Source: Streptomyces sp. XM83C
Lineage (GTDB): Bacteria; Actinomycetota; Actinomycetes; Streptomycetales; Streptomycetaceae
Direction of reading: 5' to 3'
NCBI RefSeq assembly: GCF_023072675.1
Contig: NZ_JALLGL010000008.1
Location: forward strand, 1-48,503
DNA length: 48,503 bases
Position 1 is the stretch's first letter; every line of letters begins with the position of its first letter. The position numbers were made by a program, and so were the translations under genes. The notes below the pieces were generated by a model. That model searched no databases. It was not told the DNA's origin and was given only the letters and a program-made list of their open reading frames with translations. Positions 27,192-36,814 of this stretch are shown here, piece by piece.

Positions 27192-29372
27192 TCAGCGGGC
27201 GTCGGTGAAGGTCTCCCCCTTCTCGGCCTTCTCCACCAGCAGCGCGGGCGGGGTGAAACGGTCGCCGTACTTCTCCGCCAGTTCACGCGCGCGTGCGACG
27301 AAGCCGGGCAGGCCGCCCTCGTAGCCGTTGATGTACTGGAGCACGCCGCCGGTCCAGCCGGGGAAGCCGATGCCGAGGAGGGAGCCGATGTTGGCGTCGG
27401 CGACGGAGGTGAGGACGCCCTCCTCCAGCAGCCGGACGGTGTCCAGGGCCTCGGAGAACAGCATCCGCTCCTGCATGTCCCGGAACGGGATCTCGTACCC
27501 GGGCCTGGTGAAGTGCTCGCGCAGGCCCGGCCACAGGCGCATTCGCTTGCCGTTCTCGTCGTACTCGTAGAAGCCGGCGCCGCCGCTGCGGCCGGGCCGG
27601 CCGAACTCGTCGACCATGCGGTCGATGAGGGCCTCGGCGGGGTGCGGGGTCCAGGTGCCGCCCGCTTCCTCCACGGCACGGCGGGACTCGTTGCGGATCT
27701 TGCGGGGCAGGGTGAGCGTCAGATCGTCCATCAGGGACAGCACCTTGGCCGGGTAGCCGGCCTGGGCGGCGGCCTGCTCGACGGAGGCGGGCTCGATGCC
27801 CTCGGCGACCATGGCGACGCCCTCGTCGATGAAGTGGCCGATCACCCGTGAGGTGAAGAAGCCGCGCGAGTCGTTGACGACGATCGGTGTCTTGTCGATC
27901 TGCCGGACCAGGTCGAAGGCGCGGGCGAGGGCCTCGTCGCCGGTGCGCTCACCCTTGATGATCTCGACGAGGGGCATCTTGTCGACGGGTGAGAAGAAGT
28001 GCAGTCCGATGAAGTCGGCCTGCCGCTGCACGCCCTCGGCGAGGGTGGTGATGGGCAGCGTGGAGGTGTTGGAGCACAGCAGCGCGTCGGGCGCGACGAC
28101 GGACTCGGTCTCCTGGAACACCTTGTGCTTGAGCGCGGTGTCCTCGAACACGGCCTCGATGACCGCGTCGCAGCCGGCCAGGTCGGCGACATCGGCCGTG
28201 GGTGTGATGCGGGCGAGCAGCGCGTCGGCCTTCTCCTGCGTCGTACGGCCCCTGCCGACGGCCTTGGCGCACAGCTTCTCGGAGTAGCCCTTGCCCTTGA
28301 CGGCGGCCTCCAGGGTGACGTCCTTCAGCACGACGTCGATACCGGCGCGGGCGCAGGAGTAGGCGATGCCGGCGCCCATCATGCCGGCGCCGAGCACGGC
28401 GACCTTGCGGACCTGGCGGGGCTCGATGCCCTGGGGGCGGCTGGCGCCCGAGTTGACGGCCTGGAGGTCGAAGAAGAACGCCTGGATCATGTTCTTCGCG
28501 GTCTGGCCGGTGACCAGCTCGGTGAAGTAGCGGGTCTCGATGGTCAGGGCCGTCTCGAAGTCGACCTGGGCGCCCTCGACGGCGGCGGCGAGGATGTTGC
28601 GCGGGGCCGGGTAGGGGGCGCCGCCGAGCTGCTTGCGCAGGTTGGCGGGGAAGGCGGGCAGGTTGGCCGCGAACTTCGGGTTCGCGGGCGTGCCGCCGGG
28701 GATCCTGTGGCCGGGGACGTCCCACGGCTGGTGCGACTCGGGGTGGGCGTCGATGAAGGCGCGGGCCTTGGCGAGCATCTCCTCGGGGGTGTGGGCCAGG
28801 TCGTGGACGAGGCCGTTCTCCAGGGCGCGCTTGGGCGTGTACTGGGTGCCCTGAAGCAGAACCTTGAGGAGGGCGTCGGTGATGCCCATGAGACGGACGG
28901 TGCGGGTGACGCCGCCGCCCGCGGGCAGCAGACCGAGGGTCACCTCGGGCAGGCCGATCCTGGAGCCGGGGGCGTCCAGGGCGATGCGGTGGTGGGAGGC
29001 GAGGGCGATCTCGTAGCCGCCGCCGAGGGCGGCGCCGTTGATCGCGGCGACGACGGGCTTGCCGAGGGTCTCGATGCGGCGCAGCGCGTTCTTGATCTCG
29101 GTGGCGGTGTCGAAGACGCGCTGGGCGTCCTCGGGGCCGGCCTGGATCATGTCCTTGAGGTCGCCGCCCGCGAAGAAGGTCTTCTTCGCGGAGGTGTAGA
29201 TGATGCCGCGGATGGAGTCCTTCTCGGCCTCCGCGCGCGCGGCGACGGCGGCGATGGAGGCGCGGAAGGCCTGGTTCATGGTGTTGGCCGACTGGTTCGG
29301 GTCGTCGAGGACGAGGGTGACGACACCGCTGTCGTCCTGCTCCCAGCGGATGGTGGTGGGCTCGATGCTCAT
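27192..29372 (-). CDS. FadB/FadJ-type multifunctional enoyl-CoA hydratase/3-hydroxyacyl-CoA dehydrogenase
   Basis: 726 aa catalysing the second and third steps of fatty acid beta-oxidation. The crotonase domain (1-220) has the oxyanion segment KKTFFAGGDLKDM and the glutamate loop AALGGGYEIALASHHRIALD. The NAD-binding 3-hydroxyacyl-CoA dehydrogenase domain starts near 322 (KVAVLGAGMMGAGIAYSCAR), with the HFFSPVDKMPLVEII segment further on. C-terminal dehydrogenase domain at about 500-720. ATG at 29372 with GGAG eight bases upstream. It is the last gene of a CoA transferase-thiolase-FadB operon, 43 bp after the thiolase. Confidence 0.95.
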   Translation of the reverse strand: MSIEPTTIRWEQDDSGVVTLVLDDPNQSANTMNQAFRASIAAVAARAEAEKDSIRGIIYTSAKKTFFAGGDLKDMIQAGPEDAQRVFDTATEIKNALRRIETLGKPVVAAINGAALGGGYEIALASHHRIALDAPGSRIGLPEVTLGLLPAGGGVTRTVRLMGITDALLKVLLQGTQYTPKRALENGLVHDLAHTPEEMLAKARAFIDAHPESHQPWDVPGHRIPGGTPANPKFAANLPAFPANLRKQLGGAPYPAPRNILAAAVEGAQVDFETALTIETRYFTELVTGQTAKNMIQAFFFDLQAVNSGASRPQGIEPRQVRKVAVLGAGMMGAGIAYSCARAGIDVVLKDVTLEAAVKGKGYSEKLCAKAVGRGRTTQEKADALLARITPTADVADLAGCDAVIEAVFEDTALKHKVFQETESVVAPDALLCSNTSTLPITTLAEGVQRQADFIGLHFFSPVDKMPLVEIIKGERTGDEALARAFDLVRQIDKTPIVVNDSRGFFTSRVIGHFIDEGVAMVAEGIEPASVEQAAAQAGYPAKVLSLMDDLTLTLPRKIRNESRRAVEEAGGTWTPHPAEALIDRMVDEFGRPGRSGGAGFYEYDENGKRMRLWPGLREHFTRPGYEIPFRDMQERMLFSEALDTVRLLEEGVLTSVADANIGSLLGIGFPGWTGGVLQYINGYEGGLPGFVARARELAEKYGDRFTPPALLVEKAEKGETFTDAR

Positions 29373-29415
29373 GGAAGCTGCTCCGTGATGGTCCGTGGTG
29401 ATCCGTGGGAGGGGG

Positions 29416-30626
<1,211 letters not shown>

Positions 30627-30630
<4 letters not shown>

Positions 30631-31810
30631 GAGGAGGCCTTTCGCTCAGGGGTTCGGGGCGTGGGCCGCGGCTGCGGGTCGTCCGCCGCGGTCAGGAGTC
30701 GGGGTACGTCCCAGTCGCGGGCGACGGCCGCGGTGTGGGCGCCGGGCAGCGCGGGCCCGCCGCGGACGGCGGTCGGGGTCGCGGAGAAGCGGGGCGCGGG
30801 GGCCGGCTGGGTGATGCCGCCGTGCTCGGTGAAGGTGGAGCGGGCGGCGAGGTGCGGGTGGTGCGGGGCCTCGCGCAGGGACAGCACGGGCGCCACGCAG
30901 GCGTCGGTGCCGTCGAAGACGGTGGTCCATTCGTCCAGTGTGCGGGTGCGGAAGCGTGCGGCGACGTCTTCGCGCAGCCGGGGCCAGCGGGTGATGTCGG
31001 CGTGGTCGGCGCTGCGGTCGCCGAGGCCGAGGAGGCGGGTGAACTCGGCGTAGAACTGCGGTTCGAGGGCGCCGACGGCCATGTGGCGGCCGTCTGCGGT
31101 CTCGTACGTGCCGTAGTAGGGGCAGCCGCCGTCGAGGAGGTTGGCGCCGCGCCGGTCCTGCCAGGCGCCGGCGGCGAGCATGCCGTGGATCATGGCGCTG
31201 AGGTGGGCCGCTCCGTCGACGATGGCGGCGTCGACGACCTGCCCGGCGCCGGTCGTGCGCGCGTGGTGCAGCGCGGCGAGGACGCCGACGACGAGGTAGA
31301 GGGAGCCGCCCCCGCCAACCTCCTCGGCGACTACGCGGGCGGGGGCCGGTCGGGGTCGCCGATCATGCCGAGGGTGCCGTTGAGGGCGAGGTAGGCGATG
31401 TCGTGCCCGGCGGTCCCGGCGAGGGGGCCCTGCTGGCCCCAGCCGGTCATACGGCCGTACACGAGGCGGGGGTTGCGGGCGTGGCAGTCGGCGGGGCCGA
31501 CGCCGAGGCGTTCGGCGACGCCGGGGCGGTAGCCCTCGATGAGGACGTCGGCCCTCGCGGCGAGGTCGAGGACGCGGGCGGGGCCGTCGGGCGCCTTGAG
31601 GTCGACGACGACGGAGCGCTTGTTGCGGTTGGTGACGTCGCGGGCGGGGTCGATGCCGAGGACGGGGCCGCCCGGGCGGTCGACGCGGACGACGTCGGCG
31701 CCGAGGTCGGCCAGCAGCATGGCGGCGAAGGGGCCCGGGCCGATACCGGCCAGCTCCACCACGCGTACGCCGGTCAGCGGGCCGTGGCCCGCTGTGGGTG
31801 CTGCCGCCAT
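30627..31810 (-). pseudogene. CaiB/BaiF (class III) CoA transferase, disrupted in the middle
   Basis: The N-terminal half starts at ATG 31810 (SD GAGGGGG) with the family opening [20 protein letters not shown], the CoA-site aspartate region [18 protein letters not shown] and [10 protein letters not shown]. It runs to a TAG at 31331-31333. The C-terminal half (GGGGSLYLVVGVLAALHHAR to the stop at 30627) is in another frame. An intact member would be about 390 aa, alpha-methylacyl-CoA racemase-like. The break coincides exactly with a 39-bp segment between 9-bp inverted repeats whose spacer codes the missing NLLGDYA on the wrong strand. First gene of the beta-oxidation operon. Confidence 0.88.
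31308..31346. repeat. 9-bp inverted repeats flanking an apparently inverted 21-bp spacer
   Basis: GCCCCCGCC (31308-31316) and GGCGGGGGC (31338-31346) are perfect reverse complements around 21 bp. The spacer plus right arm reads [11 protein letters not shown] on the plus strand. This is the peptide expected at this place from the minus-strand CoA transferase. The present orientation instead gives the minus strand a TAG stop. Confidence 0.85.
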
Positions 31811-31833
31811 CCGGCCCCCTCGCCGTGGACGTC

Positions 31834-31858
31834 GATGTGACACCGATGATGTAACACC
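31834..31858. promoter_or_regulatory. Direct repeats upstream of the CoA-transferase operon
   Basis: GATGTGACACC (31834-31844) and GATGTAACACC (31848-31858) differ by one base and are offset by 14 bp. They lie 24 to 48 bases upstream of the operon's first ATG (31810) on its promoter side. This is a candidate operator for a fatty-acid-responsive repressor; the regulator is not in the window. Confidence 0.5.
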
Positions 31859-32108
31859 AGTGATGCTAAGAACGTGTTCCACCGGGCACAAGCCCTGACG
31901 AGCAAGCGCTTGGTCCATCCGGGGACCGTACGCCGGACAGACCGGCGCGACGGCGGGCCGGATCGGCGCCGCACCCGGGAAGGCGGCACGACGGAGGGAG
32001 CGGCCGGACACGTACGGCACCGGCATCCCGCCCGCGTCCGGGACGCCGTACTCCTCACGCTAGCCTCAGCCACCGACAGCGGCCCGGCCGCACGACGCCA
32101 GGAGTGTC

Positions 32109-33287
32109 ATGAACAGGCTGAACAGCACGGATCGCCCGTACGACATCGTGCTCTTCGGGGCCACCGGCTTCGTCGGCGCGCTCACCGCGGAGTATCTCGC
32201 CGCGCACGCACCCGACGAGGTGCGCTGGGCGATCGCCGGCCGCGGCGAGCGGAAGCTGGAGGAGCTGCGCGAGCGACTGCCCGGCGGCGAGCGCGTGGGC
32301 GTCCTGCGCGCGGACGTCGCCGACCCCGCGTCGCTGCGCTCTCTCGCCGAGCACGCGCGCGTGGTCGCGACGACCGTCGGCCCGTACAACCGCTACGGCG
32401 AGCCTCTCGTCGCGGCCTGCGCGGACACCGGCACCGACTATGTGGACCTGACCGGCGAGCCGGAGTTCGTCGACCTGATGTACGTCCGTCACGACGCACG
32501 CGCGCGTGAGACGGGCGCGCGCCTGGTGCACGCCTGCGGCTTCGACTCCGTGCCGCACGATCTGGGGGCGCTGTTCACCGTCCGGCAACTGCCCGAGGGC
32601 GTGCCGCTGCGGGTGGACGGTTTCGTGACCGCCGACGCCGCCTTCTCCGGCGGGACCTTCGCGTCGGCGCTGGACCAGTTCGCCCGCGGCCGGCAGATGC
32701 TCGCCGCCGCCCGTGAACGGCACCGGCACGAGCCGCGGCTGCTGGGCCGCCGGGCGCTCGCCCCGTCCGGTGCGCCGCGCTTCGCGCGGGAGATCGGCGC
32801 CTGGGCGCTGCCCCTGCCGACGATCGACCCGCAGATCGTGCGCCGCTCGGCGAAGGCGCTGGAGGTGTACGGCCCCGACTTCCGCTACCGCCACTACGCC
32901 GCCGTACGGCATCTGCCCGTGGCGGTGGGCGGGGTCGCCGCCGTCGGCGCGCTGTTCGCCGCCGCGCAGGTGCCGCCCGCCCGGCGCTGGCTGCGGAACC
33001 GGCTGAAGCCGGGCGAGGGGCCGGACGCCGAGAAGCGGGCGCGCAGCTGGTTCACGGTGCGTTTCGTCGGCGAGGGCGGCGGCCGGCGCGTGTTCACCGA
33101 GGTGTCGGGCGGCGACCCCGGCTACGGGGAGACGGCGAAGATGTTCGCCGAGTCGGCGCTCTGCCTGGCCCTCGACGACCTGCCGGAGACCGCCGGGCAG
33201 GTCACCACGGCGGTGGCGATGGGCGACGCCCTGACGCGGCGGCTGCGAGCGGCGGGCATCCGCTTCCGGGTCGCTGCGCGCACCTGA
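32109..33287 (+). CDS. Saccharopine dehydrogenase family / trans-acting enoyl reductase-like protein
   Basis: 392 aa. An N-terminal Rossmann fold has the dinucleotide motif YDIVLFGATGFVGALTAEYL. The family's TVGPYNRYGEPLVAACADTG and YVDLTGEPEFVDLM segments follow, then HACGFDSVPHDLGA. Members include saccharopine reductases and mycobacterial trans-acting enoyl reductases that work on lipid intermediates; Streptomyces versions are mostly uncharacterised. AGGAG precedes ATG 32109. It is divergent from the beta-oxidation operon. A hairpin ends the transcript. Confidence 0.9.
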   Translation: MNRLNSTDRPYDIVLFGATGFVGALTAEYLAAHAPDEVRWAIAGRGERKLEELRERLPGGERVGVLRADVADPASLRSLAEHARVVATTVGPYNRYGEPLVAACADTGTDYVDLTGEPEFVDLMYVRHDARARETGARLVHACGFDSVPHDLGALFTVRQLPEGVPLRVDGFVTADAAFSGGTFASALDQFARGRQMLAAARERHRHEPRLLGRRALAPSGAPRFAREIGAWALPLPTIDPQIVRRSAKALEVYGPDFRYRHYAAVRHLPVAVGGVAAVGALFAAAQVPPARRWLRNRLKPGEGPDAEKRARSWFTVRFVGEGGGRRVFTEVSGGDPGYGETAKMFAESALCLALDDLPETAGQVTTAVAMGDALTRRLRAAGIRFRVAART

Positions 33288-33297
33288 GACGCCGGGC

Positions 33298-33329
33298 GGC
33301 GGACCGGGCGGGGCGGCGCTCGGTCCGCC
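33298..33329 (+). terminator. Terminator after the saccharopine dehydrogenase-like gene
   Basis: GGCGGACCG (33298-33306) pairs with CGGTCCGCC (33321-33329) over a 14-nt loop, 10 bases after the stop. Confidence 0.65.
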
Positions 33330-33431
33330 CCTTCCCCGCCCTGCCGCAACCGCAGTCGAGACTTCCGGCTCCCTCTCCGGCCGTCTGCCTGGAAAAGTCT
33401 CAAAGGGCGGTTCGACGAAACAATCGAAGGC

Positions 33432-33620
33432 ATGAAGTCCGTACTCGAAGTCACCCTGGACGCGGGCGCGTTGAAGGACGACCCCGCCGGGGAACCGGGC
33501 CGCATCCTCCGGTACTGGGCGGGCCATGTCCGTCACTGCCCGCTGCGGCCGGGCGACCGGTCGGACGTGTACGAATCGGGCTACCGGGACGTCGGGGAAC
33601 GGCGGGTGGTGGACTCCTGA
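33432..33620 (+). CDS. Small conserved hypothetical protein
   Basis: 62 aa beginning MKSVLEVTLDAGALKDDPAG and continuing with GRILRYWAGHVRHCPLRPGD. I recall similar short proteins in many Streptomyces genomes, without known function. No signal peptide or membrane segment. GAAGG sits close to the ATG. Its last 40 bases overlap the 3' end of the convergent endonuclease V gene. Confidence 0.6.
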   Translation: MKSVLEVTLDAGALKDDPAGEPGRILRYWAGHVRHCPLRPGDRSDVYESGYRDVGERRVVDS

Positions 33621-34306
33621 ACCGTGGCCTCCCGCAGGGCCCGGCGGCACAGCGAGTCCGCCCGCCGGGTCGTCTCCGGGAGGCGGTAGCGCGGGGTGAG
33701 CGCCAGGACGTGGGCGCAGGCGTTGCCGAGGGAGACCCGGTGGCCCACCGACACGAAGACCGGCTTGACCCCGTCGCGGGTGCGCACCGCCCGGCCGACC
33801 TCCTCCTCGCCCGCGAGCAGGGGCGAGGAGGAGCCGCGCCGGGCACCGGGCTCGTCGTAGGTGAAGGCGAACGGGTTCTTGGCGACACCGATCACCGGCA
33901 GGCCGGTGAGCACGCCGAGGTGGCTCGCCAGGCCGAAGCGGCGCGGATGGGCGAGGCCGTATCCGTCGCACACGACGAGCCCCGGCGGGCAGGGCAGCGC
34001 GCCGAGCGCGGCCAGCACCGTGGGGATCTCGCGGAACGCCAGCAGTCCCGGCACGTACGGGAAGGAGACGCGGCCCACCGCCGTGGCCTCGGCGACGACG
34101 TCGAGGCTCGCCGCGTCCAGGACGACGGCCGCCGCCGCGACGATGTCGCGCTCGTCGTCGTAGGCGACGTCGACGCCGGTGACGTGCCCGGTGCCGGGGG
34201 GCGGTCCCGGCTCGTCGAGCACCACGCGGGTCCGCAGTTCGTCCTGGACGGCGCGGGCCTCCTCCTCGGTCGCGGGCCAGTCCGCCGGTGTGCGTACGGT
34301 CGTCAT
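33581..34306 (-). CDS. nfi: Endonuclease V (deoxyinosine 3' endonuclease)
   Basis: 241 aa. Cleaves DNA next to deoxyinosine to start repair of deaminated adenine. The family active site is complete: Asp46 in VTGVDVAYDD, Glu93 in the hallmark PYVPGLLAFRE, Asp114 and His120 in VVCDGYGLAHPRRFG. ASHLGVLTGLPVIGVAKNPF follows. ATG at 34306 gives normal length. The gene is divergent from the YciI-like gene across 75 bp, and its 3' end overlaps the small gene 33432-33620 by 40 bp. Confidence 0.95.
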   Translation of the reverse strand: MTTVRTPADWPATEEEARAVQDELRTRVVLDEPGPPPGTGHVTGVDVAYDDERDIVAAAAVVLDAASLDVVAEATAVGRVSFPYVPGLLAFREIPTVLAALGALPCPPGLVVCDGYGLAHPRRFGLASHLGVLTGLPVIGVAKNPFAFTYDEPGARRGSSSPLLAGEEEVGRAVRTRDGVKPVFVSVGHRVSLGNACAHVLALTPRYRLPETTRRADSLCRRALREATVQESTTRRSPTSR

Positions 34307-34381
34307 GATGTCCGTGAGACTACGCCGCCGGGGGCGGCCTCCCGGTCCGGGGGCGGCACGGGTGGGCGTAGTCTCGCGATC
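34307..34381. promoter_or_regulatory. Divergent promoter with matching TAGTCT -10 boxes
   Basis: The sequence GCGTAGTCTC occurs once on each strand, pointing outwards. On the plus strand TAGTCT ends seven bases before ATG 34382, predicting a leaderless YciI-like mRNA. On the minus strand it ends 10 bases before the nfi ATG. The symmetry suggests two sigma-70-like promoters or one shared control site. Confidence 0.5.
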
Positions 34382-34678
34382 ATGTTCGTACTGGAGTTGA
34401 CCTACACCGCCCCGCTGGACGCCGTCGACGCGGTGCTGGACGCCCATGTGGCGTGGCTCGACGACCTCTACGCGCGGGGCGTCTTCCTCGCGTCCGGCCG
34501 CAAGAACCCCCGTGACGGCGGGGTGATCATCGCCGTGGCCGAGAGCCGGGCACGGATCGAGGAGATCGCGGCGGGCGACCCGTTCGTGACCGCCGGGGTG
34601 TGCGAGTACCGGATCACGGAGTTCAGGGCGACCAGGACGGCTCCGGAACTGGAACGTTTCCGCGAGCCGGCCGGCTGA
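34382..34678 (+). CDS. YciI family protein
   Basis: 98 aa, a single YciI-like ferredoxin-type fold. The family pattern is present: MFVLELTYTAPLDAVDAVLD, the HVAWLDDLYARGVFLASGRK segment with the conserved His-Asp, and DPFVTAGVCEYRITEF with the DPF/DPY motif. YciI proteins are small dimeric enzymes or regulators, often of unknown substrate. No SD is seen; the upstream TAGTCT suggests a leaderless transcript. Confidence 0.9.
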   Translation: MFVLELTYTAPLDAVDAVLDAHVAWLDDLYARGVFLASGRKNPRDGGVIIAVAESRARIEEIAAGDPFVTAGVCEYRITEFRATRTAPELERFREPAG

Positions 34679-34704
34679 GGTCCCGGGAGGGTTCGAGGCC
34701 GCCC

Positions 34705-34776
34705 GGATCCGCGTCGGGGGCCGGTTCCGCGTCGGGGGCCGGTTCCGCGCCGGGGTCCGGTTCCGCGCCGGGGTCC
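34705..34776. repeat. Four 18-bp tandem repeats in an intergenic region
   Basis: Units start at 34705, 34723, 34741 and 34759, the last two identical. The region 34679-34927 between the YciI-like gene and the next gene holds no supported gene. A Pro/Ala-rich minus-strand frame across it owes its pattern to these repeats. Confidence 0.75.
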
Positions 34777-34927
34777 GCGGCGCCCCTGTCGGCCGCCCGT
34801 GGTGTCCCAGGCGGAGCGGAGGGGCCGGCCCAAAAGGCCGACGGGGCGGTACCGAGGGTCCGCCCCGGGGCGCCGGACGCGGGGACCGGAGGGGCCGGCC
34901 GGAGCGTCCGGCGCCGGGCGGCTCGCC

Positions 34928-35257
34928 TCACTTCCCCAAGGCGTGCCGCAGCTGGCTCTTGTTCATGTCGGACCGGCCCTTGATGCCGCGCTGCCGGGCC
35001 TCGTTGTACAGCTGGTCGTAGGTGGGCCCCTGGGAGCCCTTGCCGGACCTCTGCCCGCCGCGCTTGCCGGACGACATGTCCTTCACCGAGCTGCGACTCG
35101 CGGTCCTGGACTCGCCGGAGCGTGCCCGTTCCTTGTTCACCGTCCGGGCGGCGATCTCCTTGGCCCGGCCGGTGCTCTCGCCCCGCTCCTCCGCGCTCTC
35201 CTTGATGTGTTCGTACTGGCGTTCACGCTTGGGGCTCGAACCGCGTGGCACGGCCAC
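34928..35257 (-). CDS. Small basic protein, plasmid-stabilisation/Rho-N-like
   Basis: 109 aa, very rich in Arg, Lys, Ser and Gly. The N-terminal part (KRERQYEHIKESAEERGEST, AKEIAARTVNKERARSGES) and the C-terminal YNEARQRGIKGRSDMNKSQL match the proteins annotated as plasmid stabilisation proteins in Streptomyces. The C-terminal helices resemble the Rho N-terminal/SAP-like fold that binds nucleic acid. GTG at 35257 with GAGAGGAAG upstream. I infer nucleic acid binding; any role in stability is only a family label. Confidence 0.78.
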   Translation of the reverse strand: MAVPRGSSPKRERQYEHIKESAEERGESTGRAKEIAARTVNKERARSGESRTASRSSVKDMSSGKRGGQRSGKGSQGPTYDQLYNEARQRGIKGRSDMNKSQLRHALGK

Positions 35258-35942
35258 TCACTTCCTCTCACATCGCGTGGAGCGGCCGGGTACCCGCACG
35301 GGACACGGCCACTCCGTTCGCGCCGCGTCCCCTACGGCCCTCCCGACGGGGCCCGCCGTGGAGGCGGGCGACGCGGCCCTGTTCGCCGGCCGCCCAGCAG
35401 CCGTGGCCGGGGGCGCGGTCCACCGGTGTCGTACGACCCCGTGCCGACGGTCCGCCCGGTCCGCCCGCCGTGGGTCGTGAGGTCGGTGCCGGTGGGCCCG
35501 ACGGCGAGCGCGGCGCCCCGCCCGTACGGGAGCCGGGCGCCCCCGGACCGGCAGGCGGGCGGTGCTTCGGCCGCGGGCCGCCAGGTCCGCTCCGCACAGC
35601 GCCGCGGCCGTCCGCCGCAACACCCGGCTCCGCCGCCCCGGCCGTCCTGACCGTGCCGTTCGCCCTGGCCGAACGGCCCGTCCCGTACGCACCGTCGTCG
35701 TCAGGGCGGGCGAAGCCGGCCCGCTCCCCCGGCCCCGTCCGGACCGCCTCGCACCCCAAGTGCCGTGCGCGTCGCGGGGGAAGCCGCCGGTGACATCCGT
35801 GGTGACAGGTGTGCATGGATGCGGTGACAGAGGTCACTCGGTTCGGGGATGCACGGGCGGGCCGGTTCCGGCGTCTCCAGTAGTGCCGGCGCGTCCGCCC
35901 GTCATCGTCGAGCAGCCAGAGCCGTCACAAGGGAGCAAGGCG
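35258..35942. other. 685-bp intergenic region without a supported gene
   Basis: Both strands are open in long Gly/Pro/Arg/Ala-rich frames of no recognisable family. Near its right end, several GTGACA-like repeats (35811-35837) precede the SsgA-like gene and are the likeliest regulatory sites. Nothing else is seen. Confidence 0.4.
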
Positions 35943-36359
35943 TTGTCCACCGTCATCGCGCAGCCCGTAGAGGCGCGGCTCGTCGCCGCCGCGCCACGTA
36001 TGCCGACCATTCCCGCGATGCTGCACTACGACCGGCGCGACCCGTTCGCCGTACGCATGACCTTCCCCGCTCCGGCCACGCTGGAGGGCGTGGAGGTCTG
36101 CTGGACGTTCGCCCGCGATCTGCTCGCGGCCGGTCTGGAGGGGCCCGACGGGCAGGGTGACGTGCGGGTGCGGCCGTACGGCTTCGACCGTACCGTCCTG
36201 GAGTTCCATGCCCCGGAGGGCACCGCGATCGTGCACGTCCACTCGGCCGACCTCCGCCGCTTCCTGGACGCCACCGAGGTGCTGGTCCCGGCCGGCCTCG
36301 AACATCTGCAACTCGACCTCGACGACGGCCTCGCGGAGCTGATGCGGGACGCCGGATAG
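35943..36359 (+). CDS. SsgA-like (SALP) sporulation/cell division protein
   Basis: 138 aa. The SALP core is clear: PAMLHYDRRDPFAVRMTFPA, EVCWTFARDLLAAGLEGP, GDVRVRPYGFDRTVLEFHAP and FLDATEVLVPAGLEHLQLDL. SsgA-like proteins occur only in sporulating actinomycetes and guide septum placement or cell-wall remodelling during sporulation. The start is TTG at 35943, preceded by GGGAGCAAGG; there is no ATG or GTG that keeps the domain whole. Sequence is nearer the SsgD/E-type than to SsgA or SsgB from memory, but I do not assign a symbol. Confidence 0.92.
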   Translation: MSTVIAQPVEARLVAAAPRMPTIPAMLHYDRRDPFAVRMTFPAPATLEGVEVCWTFARDLLAAGLEGPDGQGDVRVRPYGFDRTVLEFHAPEGTAIVHVHSADLRRFLDATEVLVPAGLEHLQLDLDDGLAELMRDAG

Positions 36360-36493
36360 GAGCCGGTACGGGCCACCGGGCCGGACGGGAAGCCGACCGG
36401 GCCGACCGAGGCCGTCCGGTGGGCCGGACACACCCGAAGGGGTGAGCCAGGGCGGACACCAGGGCCGTAGAACCCCCGCCCCGCCCAATTCCG

Positions 36494-36523
36494 TTGACGC
36501 CCTTGGGACACGCCCCCTACGGT
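36494..36523 (+). promoter_or_regulatory. Sigma-70-like promoter for the second ABC-F gene
   Basis: TTGACG (36494-36499) and TACGGT (36518-36523) are spaced by 18 bp, close to the vegetative consensus. They would give a leader of about 285 nt before the ABC-F ATG at 36815. Confidence 0.6.
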
Positions 36524-36575
36524 GTACGAGGTTCTGTTGCCGTCGATCGGAGAAGGACGTTGCTCCTCTGAGGTC

Positions 36576-36623
36576 ATGAGACACCGCGTCGCACACCGGT
36601 GAGGTGTGTGCGCAGCGTGCGAC
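36576..36623 (+). promoter_or_regulatory. Putative leader peptide and attenuator of the ABC-F gene
   Basis: ATG at 36576 opens an eight-codon frame (MRHRVAHR, stop 36600-36602). GTCGCAC (36588-36594), inside it, can pair with GTGCGAC (36617-36623); an inner pairing of CACACC (36592-36597) with GGTGTG (36603-36608) is also possible. Ribosome position on the short frame could therefore decide the fold, as in leaders of antibiotic-responsive ABC-F genes. The SD spacing is short, so this is tentative. Confidence 0.4.
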
Positions 36624-36814
36624 CTCGGCGTCGAGCCGTCTCCGGCACAGGGCTGCTCTCTTTTCCCACTGTCACTCGACAGGTCCCCGCCCTTTCCCGG
36701 CAGATCCCCGCCTTCCCCGGCGGGCGCCCTCCCTCGCCCCCGCCTCCCGGTCGCCTCGCGGTGTCTCTTCACGCGTTTGCCCCTTTCCGCACCTGACGCA
36801 ACCGTGAGGCCCGT

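Noticed and set aside
34623..34931. Pro/Ala/Glu-rich minus-strand protein of about 100 aa
   Set aside because: Its pattern comes from the 18-bp intergenic repeats and it has no recognisable family.
35268..35837. Minus-strand frame of 189 codons upstream of the small basic protein gene
   Set aside because: Gly/Arg/Pro-rich sequence without domain features and open on several frames at once; not supported as a gene.
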